From positions 1 through 64,000 of the forward strand of contig VDMD01000120.1 in assembly GCA_007026445.1 (NCBI GenBank): a stretch of 64,000 nt of DNA, in the 5' to 3' direction. Source of the DNA: Schizophyllum amplum (taxonomy: Eukaryota > Basidiomycota > Agaricomycetes > Agaricales > Schizophyllaceae). Position numbers and translations under genes: made by a program. Positions 34,503 through 45,397 of this stretch are shown piece by piece (position 1 is the stretch's first letter; each line of letters begins with the position of its first letter). The notes under the pieces were generated by a model. That model ran no database searches. It was not told the DNA's origin and was given only the letters and a program-made list of their open reading frames with translations.

Positions 34503-36854
34503 CGGGAGTGGTGGGGGAGGGAGAGAGGGTCGATGCTGTGCGTTTGAAGACCATCAAATAGCGCTGGTTAGATCACGGTACCAGGGGCGCAGAGTCGGAT
34601 TTGCAATCGCGCATGCGAGCGGCTGATGCTGATGGGCGCGCCGTGCGCCGCGTGCGGATGCGTCGGGCGCTGCGCGGCATAGTTCATGGTGACTCAGCGG
34701 TTGTTTCTCTGCCTGCAAGGCTCTTGCTGCCCTGGAGTAACCTAACCCAGTATTTCCGAGGACGTTATAAAGCAGGCTATATGCTGGATTTGGATCTTTA
34801 TCGATATCTGAAGGAGGTTAGTCCCACGCAAAGTCCTACATCGGTGCGGTTCGAGATGGATGCGAAGCTTCGTGGGGTACAGACCTTTGTGTGGAACTCT
34901 GGAGCTGATTTTCGCTGTGAACTTCCCCGCCCATCTTCCGGACCCCTCAAGGTCATAGGGATGGGTGAGTGCATCGGTAATTACCAAAGTTGGCTCTCGT
35001 TGAAAAACAAGGGGATTGATCATGACGGTAGGGGAAGAAATGCATTACGGTGGCGCGCGGCGTTCAGCGCTCGCCCCCACTGGCCTCACCAGCCCTTCAC
35101 CTAGCCAGGTGAATACACCATATATATATGCGCCACTCGCCACCGGGCTTGCCCTCACTTCGTGCGTATCTGATGTTCACGCATCAGTGACACGGACTCT
35201 TCACCAAAGCGGGTTCAGTTCATGAATATGGCGCCCCTTAAACGTCCTGTATGCAGGCGGTAATGATTACCAAGCCCAGTAGGTAAGTGAAGGCGATAGA
35301 CTCCATAGACGGACATTACGAGGCGCCGGATCGAGATGAAAGAGCACTGCGTCCCAGGAAAGTTCGTGTATCAGGGTATCCGGAAAAGAACAATGGACTA
35401 CACAAGATCCGGCCCTCGCGCGGACAGTACGGAAGAAGACCGGCAGGCAAGGGAATGCATCGCTGGCATGCAGATGCTTCGGTGATTCTGAGAGTTGAGA
35501 CCGCTGATCCTGAGAGTCGTGAGTCCTGAGAAGTCGTAAGTATCGTACGATGTGGCGGCGTGGATCGCAACTATGATAGTGTAGACCATGCAACAGTGAT
35601 AGTAGAAACAACCGCGGTGATCCTGAGCTGTGATAGGAAGTCGTTACAATACCGTTTCAATACGCAAGGTTGGACATGTTTGCTGATTGCAAGATGGCGA
35701 GCCTGCCGTGGTTGCCGGTCTAGGACCGAGTAAAGAGCGAAACTGAATCACGGAGGTGTTGGACGTAGTCCTCGAAGCCAGGATAGCGCAAGACTGCTTG
35801 GGGGCGGCGTGTCAGTGACTGTCTGACCAGGGATCTAGCAGAGACCATGTCGCTTTAGTGTATTATGGCACCACCAGCTGCCGCCGGTCCAAGGTTTACC
35901 TGGACTGAGTGTACAACATTTGTCGGGCGTGTGCAGGACGATGGCGATACGAACCGGGATAACCGGGCCTTCATATATCTCTTACTGAAGCAGTTGCATG
36001 TTCGGTTCCTCGAGGCTGTGAAAAGCGAGATATCGCAGACTCGAACAGCCGTAGGACGCGAAAACGGGAGGGGCAGGAGCTTAGGAGCGTGTTCACTGGT
36101 TAGGCTAAATTGCGAGATTGCCCGCTAGAGAAAGACAACGACAGTACATGTACAGGACTGCAAGAGGTCGACGAGCCGCGGCGGCCCGTTCATGAAGAAG
36201 GACGCGCAGCAGCGTCGGCGACTCCGAGCAAGATGCCAGTGCAGCACCGGTCCAGATACGTCGCTGGAACTCATCGCCAGTCAGATCAGAGTCAGACTCT
36301 CGGTCTCTGCGCGAGCAGGAGATCCGTCGTCCTCGGAGCGGTGTGAGATGTGAGGGCATCGGGCGAGATCGGGCTACACAGCTGGGTGAGCAGCCGAGAG
36401 GCTTAGAGGAGCGGCATCATAGGTCCTTCACCACGTGAGAAAAGACAGGGTTCAACGAAAGCCAGGCGAAAGCATGAGTCGACCTTTGTTGAAAGAAAAC
36501 GCATCCGGCGTTCTCCGAGTTCGTGTTTCGTTGATCTATTTGTCCTTGCTTACCTTCGCCTTGCTTGATCGTGTTGTCCAAACGCCCCTCTCACGTTTTT
36601 TTCGCATGACTTTCTGCCCGTGACTTGCACACCTCCAGTCACCACCCCGCGATAAATCACGTTTCGCGCTGACCGCGTCGCCGCCGCCGCCGTCGCAAAC
36701 AAACCGAACCACCAATCGACGAAGGGTCTCTTTCCTCCCGGGTTCATCCGCGTGCTTGTTCCCCTGTTAAGCCCCCCGCTGTTGACTAGCCCCCCACCAC
36801 CATATCCAAGCTCAGCAGCCACACGTATACTCCACCCATCCCCACACGCAGACG
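34503..36854. other. gene-free stretch, G-alpha and bHLH promoters
   Basis: The two genes at its ends diverge from it. No coding region is supported within; frames at 34600-36350 are short, overlap on both strands and show no domain. The last 350 bp before the bHLH start are CT-rich, as often seen in fungal promoters and leaders. Confidence 0.45.
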
Positions 36855-37992
36855 ATGTCCTCGACGACCGATCCCGCTGCCTCTGCGCCGCAGCATGCCC
36901 CGCCGCCACCTCAGGGTGCTGCCCCAGTGCCGTTCCCCACCGATCCGGCGTTCGCTCTGAGCGCCATCCCGCAAGATCAACTTCTGGCCATCCTCAGGAA
37001 TGTCCCGAACCTGCTCCAGGGGAAGGTGCGTTAGCCGTTTCCTATGTCGGTGGTCGTGTGGAGAGATGGGGAGAGGAGGCCGGGTGCAGCAAGGGAGTGG
37101 CTGGGTGTTTTCTCCACAGGCGCGCTATGATCTCATTGTTCGAAGCTTGGTGGCGGTTAAGCCCGCGGGAAACGGAGCGAGGATTAGACGAGGGGACGAC
37201 AAGTAAGAGCTTTGCTAACATGAGCCACAGCTCCCCGAGAACGGGAATAAGGAGGATGCCGCGCAGATCCTCTCCAACCTGGCCCAGTTCAACCAGCAAG
37301 GGCAAATGTCCGTCGCCTACCCTGGTGTCGGCGATCCTGGCCCCTCGACCCACCCTCGGGGCCCGCCCAACCTCACCTCCCTCGCCACTGCCAACCTCGC
37401 CGCTCAACTCGCCGCGCGCCCCAACCCCACCTCGCTTCCGACCGCCACAGTCCCTCCCCCAGCCTCCGAGACCATGCCTCCCGATGATTCCGGCGAGGGC
37501 TCGCCCGGTGGGTCGCCCTCCGGTCGCCGTGCGGGCCGCAACCCCGCCATGGGCACGGACGAGTGGACGCGCCTGCGCAAGGACAACCACAAGGAGGTCG
37601 AGCGCCGCCGTCGCGGGAACATCAACGAGGGCATCAACGAGCTCGGGCGCATCGTGCCGAGCGGGTCGGGCGAGAAGGCCAAGGGTGCCATCCTCTCGCG
37701 CGCGGTGCAGTACATCCATCACCTGAAGGAGAACGAGAGCCGGAACATCGAGAAGTGGACGCTGGAGAAGCTGCTGATGGACCAGGCGATGGGGGACCTG
37801 CAGGCGCAGCTGGAGGAGGTGCGCCGCATGTGGGATGACGAGCGCAAAGCGCGGCTGCGGGCTGAGGCGGAGGTCGAGGCGTTGAAGGGGCAGCTTGACG
37901 CGAACAAGAACGAGGGAGCGGAGGCGGGCATGAAGCGCCGCAACGAGGGCGATGAGGACGAGGAGAGCACGAAGCGGCAGCGCACCGAGTAA
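36855..37992 (+). CDS. bHLH transcription factor, Cbf1-like
   Basis: Two exons (36855-37025 and 37231-37992) give 310 aa; the 205-bp intron is phase 0. The N-terminal part is Pro/Ala-rich and disordered. The bHLH is complete: basic region RKDNHKEVERRRRGNINEGI, helix 1 INELGRIVP, loop with Ser/Gly, helix 2 KGAILSRAVQYIHHLKENE. The His, Glu and Arg (H-x-x-x-E-R-R-R-R) that read the CACGTG E-box are present. A leucine-zipper-like coiled coil follows (LLMDQAMGDLQAQLEEVRR, then a charged heptad stretch), and the end is acidic then basic (DEDEESTKRQR). In yeasts Cbf1 binds CDEI centromere elements and methionine/sulfur gene promoters; this homologue probably regulates E-box genes. The start is the first ATG with a matching frame. 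Confidence 0.92.
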
Positions 37993-38423
37993 TGGCCTAT
38001 ACGACAATAGTCGAATCCCTCTCTCCCTCCATCTTTCTGAAGCTGTATTATTCTTGTCGTCGTGTTTTCGGTGTGTTCGACGGTCCTGGTCTTGATGCTA
38101 CGGTTTCTCGGACGTGTACATATACTTCTGCAGTATGATCCAGTGTAACAGTGTATGTGTCTTTCGTATGCGATCTACTTATGTCTTGGATCAAGAAACT
38201 GAAATACTCGTTGGTCGCAAGAAAGTTTCAACCGTCGAGGAAGATGAACAGGAACAGAACAAAGCCTTCCAAAAGCAGGCATCGGTCATCGCCGACCAGC
38301 GCAGTCGCTTAGTAAGCCAATACCCCGCCTTCCAACCGCGACCCCAGCACGTACGCGTCGGCGCTTTTAACGACGACGACAGCGACCACGGCGACGACGC
38401 TCCCCCATGCACTTCAGCCTGCA

Positions 38424-40711
38424 ATGTCATTGAAGCTTGGTTCCATCACTGTCGCCGCGGCGGCCGCGTCCCCATCGCCCACCGAGCCAGTCGCGGAGGA
38501 CGAGGAGTTCTACTCATCGTGGTCGCTGTTCCTCGTGTGCTGCCTCTTGATTCTCTCACTATGGACGAGCTACTACCTACAAATCAAACGCATACGCGCG
38601 GTGCACGAAACGCTGGTGTCTATCGTCGCGGGCATGGCGGTCGGTCTCATTGTCAGGTTGGCGCCGGGGACAATGATACGCGAAATGTTGGTGAGTACGC
38701 GTGCAGAGGGTCTCAGAACGCTTGATGGTCTGCTTGACTGTGATGTGGTCCACGTCCTGACGCGTTGTTTGCAGACATTCAAGCATACGTTGTTCTTCAA
38801 CTTGCTGCTTCCACCCATCATTCTCAACTCTGGATATGAGCTTAAGCAGGTGCGTCTACAGCTCTTCCATGGTACCCAGCGACTGACGACCCCTGCAGGA
38901 CAACTTCTTCCGCAACTTTGGCTCTATCCTGACCTTCGCGTTCTTGGGCACCTTCATATCCGCAGTCGGTGTCGGGTACGTGTCACGATTACTCTATCGT
39001 TGAGCCCGCATTGATCACCTACAGCGCAGTGTTCTGGTCTATATCTACTCCTTCCTCGGCCTCGAATCCCTCGACCTCACCTTGATCGAATGTCTCATCT
39101 TTGGGTCTACCCTCTCCGCCACCGATCCGGTCACCATCCTCGCGATCTTCAACCAGTACAAGGTTGACCCCAAGCTCTACACTGTTATCTTTGGCGAGAG
39201 TCTCCTCAACGATGCCGTCAGTATCGTCATGTATGAGTAAGTGAACCTTTCCGCTGCTTCTTCCGCCTCTGGACTTACCTCAACTAAGGACGCTTTCCCG
39301 CTTCCATGGCTCTGAGGTTTACCTGGGATCAATATTCCACGGAATCGGCATCTTCCTGCTGTCCTTCTCCGTGTCAATGGCCCTCGGTGTTGCCTTCGGA
39401 TTGGCCATGTCGCTTCTGCTCAAGCACTCCGCTCTTGCCCACTACCCGCAGATCGAGTCGTGCCTCGTCGCACTCAGCGCATACACCTGCTACTTCTTCT
39501 CGAACGGGTGTCAGATGTCCGGCATCGTATCTCTGCTGTTTTGTGGCATCACGCTCAAGCACTACGCGTACCATACGATGTCCCGACGCACCCAGCGCGC
39601 GACGAAGTACATATTCGCCACCCTCGCTCAACTGTCGGAGAACTTCATCTTCATCTACCTCGGCCTCGCCCTCTTCACCAGTGCCCCTGTGTCTGAGCCC
39701 GTGGGACACTACGTGAAGCCGCTGTTCATTACTATCACCACCGTGTCCGTCGTCTTCACCAGATATGCCGCCGTCTTCCCGCTCTCAGAGGCGATCAACT
39801 TCTTCCACCGGCATGCTCGGGGACAGCGACAGGAGGAGCTGCCGCATTCGTACCAGATGATGCTCTTCTGGGCAGGCCTGCGTGGCGCGGTTGGCGTCGC
39901 GTTGGCTGCAGGCTTTCAAGGGCCCAACGCACAGACCATGCGCACGACGGTACTTGTCGTCGTCGTACTGACGGTCATCATGTTCGGCGGCACCACCGCG
40001 CGCATGCTCGAAGTGCTCGGCATCCGCACTGGCGTCGAGGACGAAGGCGCGAGCACTGATGAAGAAGAAGAGATTCCGAATCGGCAATGGCTCGGCCGTC
40101 GCTCCTTTAGCAACACCAGATGGCCGCGCTACGCAGACGAGGAGCCGAGCTACCTGTCCTCACCCCGCATGTCAACCTCCCGCGGTGCCGCAGGTACAGG
40201 CGCGGGTCGCGTCGGCGCGCACTATGCCCAACCTTACAACCACCAAAACGCACCAGTACCGGCGTCCACCTTGAATCAAACTGCAACAATATTCTCCTCC
40301 TCGTCCGACAGCCTCGACTCCGACATCGGCGAGGTGCTGCCGCTGGCCCCGACAGCCCAGCCGCACGTCTCCGCGTCCACGCCCGCGTCCCCCGGGCCCG
40401 GCGCGCGCCCGAGCGGCGAAGACAGCAAGTGGTTCCAGGCGCTCGACGAGCGGTACCTGCTGCCTTTGTTCTCCAATGCGACCGCAAGCCGCACCTTCCA
40501 CGCGCGACGACAGCGGCGCTCGGTCGGCGGCCCGGGCAGCCTCAGCGCCAGCGCGCTAGGAACACCGCTGCAGAGCGAGGACGAGGGCGAGGAACTGGGG
40601 GAGACGCGCAGCGGCGGGCAGGTTGCGGCGGTGCTGGACGAGAGCCGGATGGAGCGTGGGTTGCCTTCTCCTTCGTTGCGGAACATTGGGTTTATGGATC
40701 AACGCCCGTGA
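38424..40711 (+). CDS. Na+(K+)/H+ exchanger, endosomal/vacuolar NHX type
   Basis: Five exons (38424-38690, 38775-38849, 38899-38975, 39030-39236, 39289-40711) sum to 2049 nt, 682 aa. Transmembrane segments follow the NHE order: [18 protein letters not shown], the amiloride-site-like region [18 protein letters not shown], then [15 protein letters not shown]. The ion-binding motif [13 protein letters not shown] and [16 protein letters not shown] are intact. Later helices include [13 protein letters not shown] and [17 protein letters not shown]. Between residues about 450 and 682 lies a long cytosolic, Ser/Pro-rich tail. Such exchangers load Na+ or K+ into acid compartments in exchange for H+ and set lumenal pH. 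For exon 4 the second of two AGs (ACAGCGCAG) must be used to keep the frame. Confidence 0.95.
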
Positions 40712-41051
40712 GCAGGGACTGCAAAGAATGCGTCGGCGGAGTAGGGCTGCGGGAGCGGCTGGGCGGACGCTGTAGCCCTTTGATGCGTAACTTTATTGCC
40801 TTGATGCCTCGAGTTCTGAGTAGATGCTCTGCGGTACACTTTTTCCTGTCGGTCATAATTGTGGCGGCGCTCCGTATAAAATGTGACTTTTCCAAGCTAC
40901 TCGGCATTATTGAGTTGCCAAATCGCGATGCGCTATCAGGCGCAGCCCGTGGTACAGGGGGTCTCCTGCTAGTGCTTCTAGTAAACACGCCAGTGCAGAT
41001 AATCTCAATCAGAACTTGACCAATATCTGGCGCGTTGTTTCTAAGTATGTA

Positions 41052-42441
41052 CTACAAGGTGGAGATGTCGATAACGAAGCGGAAGCGCACGTCGGATTTA
41101 AGGACACGGTCCCAGGCCTCGTTGCTACGAGGAGGATTAGCACAGGAGTTTATACAACTACGGGAACAACGTACATCTTGGACGCTGGAATGGTCTCAAT
41201 CTCCGCTGTAATGCCATGCTTGGCTGTACTTCTGTCAGCAAGACATCGGGCAGGCTGTCCATATGTGTACGTACCGCAGAAGTCCAGCATTTCCTGGGTC
41301 TCGCGGATGCTACCAATATACGAGCCGGCGAGGCTGCGGCGGCCCGAAATGAGGCTGTAGGCGTGCACCGACATGGGGTCCAAAGGCACGCCGACCTCAA
41401 CGAGGGCGCCGCCGATGCCGAGCAGTGACACATACTGGTCCAGGTTGAGTTTCGAGGACACTGTGTTGACGATGAGGTCAAAGTAGCCTTTGAGGGCCGT
41501 GAACGTCTCCGCGTCGGCCGTCGCGTAGTACTTGTCCGCGCCGAGCTTGAGGCCCAGCTCCTTCTTGCTGAGCGACTGGGACAGAACGGTGACCTCTGAG
41601 CCTAGCGCCCTGAGGAAGAAAATATCAGGTAAGTCTCCTCCGCTGAAATCGACGGCAGTGCCACATACTTAGCAATCTTGACGCCAATGTGGCCGACGCC
41701 GCCGAGACCGATGATGGCGACGCGCTTGCCAGGGCCGGCATTCCAGTGGTTTAGAGGCGAGTACATCGTGATGCCCGCGCCTAACACAGGATCAGTTACG
41801 ATTCGTATGGCGCGTTGGGCTGCACTTACACAGAAGCGGGGCCGCCTTGTCCAGGGGGATGCCGTCGGGAATGCTCAGGACGAAGTCCTTGTCGACGACG
41901 ATCATCTGCGAGTAGCCACCCGCAGTCGGCGCGAAGTTCTCCTTCGGGTCCTAGATGATCGCGCATATATAACGGAGAGCATCACTGGGAGGAGAAGGGC
42001 GTACCATGCCATAATATGTGCCCACATTGGAATTGATTTTTCCGTCGCCCGAGCAGAAATGTTCCTCGCCGATCTTGCAGTTATCGCAGCTGCGACACGA
42101 GTTCACCATGTTGCCGACGCCGACGTGGTCGCCGACCTTGAACTTCGTGACGTTCTTTCCGACGCTGCGGACGATACCAGCAATCTCGTGCCCGGGAACC
42201 ATGGGGAAATAGATTGGTCCCCACTCCTGTGAAGCGTATTTTTTGTAAGCGGTGAAAGACGAAGACACATACAAGAGCATCAACGTACCCCGTTCACGAC
42301 GTGGATGTCGCTGTGGCAGATGCCCGCGTACTTGATGTCGATGACAACATCATTCTCGTCCGGAGCGCGACGCTCAATAGTCAGCGGCCGAAGCTTCTCG
42401 TTGGGACCAGCGGCGCCGTATGCTTTGGTAGTGTTTGCCAT
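41052..42441 (-). CDS. zinc-dependent NADP(H) alcohol dehydrogenase (CAD/ADH6-like)
   Basis: Seven exons (42441..42289, 42226..42005, 41950..41830, 41780..41669, 41609..41275, 41223..41175, 41124..41052) sum to 1065 nt, 354 aa. Catalytic-zinc site [15 protein letters not shown] and PGHEIAGIV; structural-zinc cysteines [16 protein letters not shown]; Rossmann motif [16 protein letters not shown]. The end reads [20 protein letters not shown], typical of the cinnamyl-alcohol-dehydrogenase-like clade (yeast Adh6/Adh7, bacterial YahK). It reduces aldehydes, probably including aromatic ones from lignin breakdown, in the cytosol using NADPH. Cofactor choice is inferred from the clade. The first intron follows HVVNG, splitting the zinc-site region. 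Confidence 0.95.
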
Positions 42442-43640
42442 CTCGGATAGGGATGATGAAGATGCAGATGCAGGAAACTGAGCACAACCTGGCCTCGATG
42501 GACGTGGTTTTTATACTGCGCTGCTGCTGCTGAAGCGCTGACCGCGATAGTAGACCACAATTCAGCGCCACATAAAGGCAAGTCCGTTTCGGCGTGCTCG
42601 ACCCAAGTATGCCGGGTGAAGAGCCACCCAATTCGGACAATGTACACGACATGTTTCGGTAGGCTTTTGGTATGCTGATTCAGCGCGTGATAAAGCATTG
42701 GTAAGTTACTAGGACCGTTTCGGCCTGAGGAGAGACTTGCCGAACGTACGCGTACCCATAGGCTCCTGCACGGCCGCAGGACGCCACCGTATTCGTAGTC
42801 ATCGCCTATCTGCGCAAGACGATTCCGATTCCCTCGCAGTATATTTTTTGGTACGTGTCCATGTCCTGCAAACTTCGTTGAGTACTGTCGCTACTATAGG
42901 AGGTAGTCAGGCAGACGATAAAAATCAAACAAAGGGATGCAGGGATGGTGCCGCCCATGCAGATTTGCACGCGCGACGAGATGGTCGGTCCATAATATCG
43001 AAGCCCATCAGACACCGAAGTCACTGATGAGGATTGGGACCACTCAGTATTGGATCCGAATCGCAGAAGGGTTGCAGTGAGACGCACGTTTGAAAAATGA
43101 ACACGAAACAACGTATGGACGATCTCTAGACTCCCGCCACTAGCGCTCAACACGCTGCTGACGATTCGTGGTACCTCCATCGCCATTGTCTACTTTAATG
43201 AGGCTTTGCGGCGGAATAATTGCGGTAGTGCGTCTGACATCGCGCTGCAAAGCTACGGCGAAAGACGCACCATGATGCCTTTCGAGAGATGGATTGACAG
43301 TCACGCCAGGAGCATGCTAATATGCACTTATACTTCTCGCCGGCGAGGATCCTAGGACAGGCGACGCGAAGGCTTTCGTGTCCAAAATGATGTTCAAGGT
43401 CGGGACCGCGACAGAGAAAAGCGTATGGGCGTTAGAAGGCCGTCTTGACCTCTAAACCCCTAATCACCGATTCGGCGGTCGTTCGCTGCTGCGCCGTTAC
43501 CGCGACTACGAGAAAAGTGGGGTAGATGGTACCGTGACAAGTAGGTCAGTACTTTGTACAAATGCTCCTGGCCAGGGAAAGCTAACGCACCGCAAGCAGG
43601 TAAGTCACATGTGCGAAAACCATGAACCCGTCGACAGTGT
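42442..43640. other. gene-free stretch
   Basis: Upstream region of the alcohol dehydrogenase. Short frames at 42737-43186 have no domain. Nothing repeated was seen. Confidence 0.4.
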
Positions 43641-44240
43641 CGTGTCGTATTCTTTGAGAATTCGCAGCAATATTGCCAACCTAGACAGGATGAGGCGAGT
43701 GCATAGATCGGGCGACGAGAGGCACACCCAGACTGCACGATATGCGGATCCTGACTCGAGCAGCAGCAGCAACACTCCTTCGACGCGATCTGTTATGGAG
43801 GAGGGGCCCAAAGATGCTTTGATGTCGCGTCGGTAAATCCTGGTCTTGGTCGTCAGCGGCGTTCGCGTCGGTAAATCCTGGTCTTGGTTGTCAGCGGCGT
43901 GTCGATTGCGGGCAAGAGGAGCCACCAACCAAAGCTGTATTCCCACGAGAATTTGTCGCCACAGCATTCGTGATGAGCAGTGCAACCGTGATTACACGGT
44001 TTAACGTGTCATTCGGATCGAAGCCGCCCACCTGGAAAATTTCCTCCAGTAGAGTCGCCACTGAAGACGACGTACATCGTAAAAATGGGGCTGTTTTGAC
44101 TTTGGAGGATTCACCTATAGTGCAGGCGATGCAAAAGGACAATGCCCCACGTGCGACACGGCTGTGTGGCCAGAGCATCCATGCTCTCCAGACAACGAGA
44201 GCATCGCTGATGAGGAACTGGAATAGATTAGCACACACGT
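43640..44240 (-). pseudogene. remnant of a basidiomycete multi-pass membrane protein gene
   Basis: Two blocks of a common agaricomycete integral-membrane family are readable: NLFQFLISDALVVWRAWMLW with SRVARGALSFCIAC at about 44110-44235, and YRRDIKASLGPSSITDRVEG with VLLLLLESGSAYRAVWV at about 43725-43845. NRVITVALLITNAVATN lies between them. In intact members these belong to one seven-helix protein. Here the parts are in different frames, and a 38-bp tandem duplication (43824-43899) falls between the last two. Upstream at about 44280-45100 are hydrophobic fragments (LIDLSAQLPGFILMLLQ) that may be further exons. Function of the family is not established. It is read as a pseudogene, but unrecognised introns could account for some breaks. 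Confidence 0.5.
43824..43899. repeat. 38-bp tandem duplication
   Basis: Two units, differing at two positions (first base and one C/T), of a sequence containing CGTCGGTAAATCCTGGTCTT. 38 is not a multiple of three, so it shifts the reading frame of the membrane-protein remnant it lies in. Confidence 0.9.
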
Positions 44241-45397
44241 GATGGACGAAGGGTGGCGACGTTAGCCTACGCTCACGTCACTGGCTATGGAGGCGACCAC
44301 GAGGGGAAGGATCTTCGGGTCTTGGAATGACGATGATAACAATTATCACCCATGTCCGCCATGTTACGCATAATCCGCATGGTAGACATAGCCCATGCTC
44401 TTGATGACGAGACGAACAGCGTTATGACTGATGCCTTGAGTATAGTTGCTCGTCCTTGCTTGCGCCAGGAAAGACAAGGATGAGACGAGGGAGCATTCAT
44501 GATACATACAGAGTCGGAGGAACACTCACGATCGTATGGGGATACTCGCGATAAATAGCGCGGTCAGCACGCCTGAGGGTAGAAGTGAGTACGCTCAAAC
44601 GGCATAAAGGAGTAAAGGTCGCGCTTACCATAAGAGATTGAGAAGACAGGACACGCACACAATCACCATATCATAGCGCAGTGCCACCAAGCAATTTGAG
44701 GCCAGTGGTCCGACGGGACGCGACGGCAATGATAGAGACATACTGAAGAGCGACTTTGCTGCAAAGTTGGAGAATCTGCATCTCTATTTATGCGGCGCTT
44801 GCCGGCGATGTTCACGGACCCGAAAGGTGCATCTGAGTTCTCACCCTGCACGGAGCCTGAAGCTTGAAGTTGCCAAACACCCATGCGATGCGTTGGCGAG
44901 ACGCCAGACTACCTGGATGTAGACCTTTGAGGGAATTGAACATGCCCCGCGACGGCTGATCCAGGCAAAACATGCTACGGACAGCGCGAATTGCGTCGCC
45001 AGTAGACCGCGCGGACAGTGAAACTGAAGTTTGGAGCAGCATCAGTATGAAGCCTGGCAGCTGAGCTGAAAGGTCAATTAGAGCCAGCGAGAGCATGGGG
45101 ATGAATGTCCTTCAAGATAGAACAAAATGTGATGAAGACATCAAGTCAAGAACGGGATGTCCGAATTCGGTCGAGGATGTATACCCCGGCAGATTCCGGA
45201 TGTCATTCCCGCGCTCAGCCTCTATTGGCCTAGTAAATACTTATTGTTTGCGTACTGACAGATACATGGCTGACACAACGGCCAGAGTATAGGAATACAT
45301 GGTAAAACTTACAGACATTACGGTCGCATATTCCGTACAGTACAAACACACCTCGCCAGATCTCACTCACTACTATCTCCTACTTCACCTCATCTCA

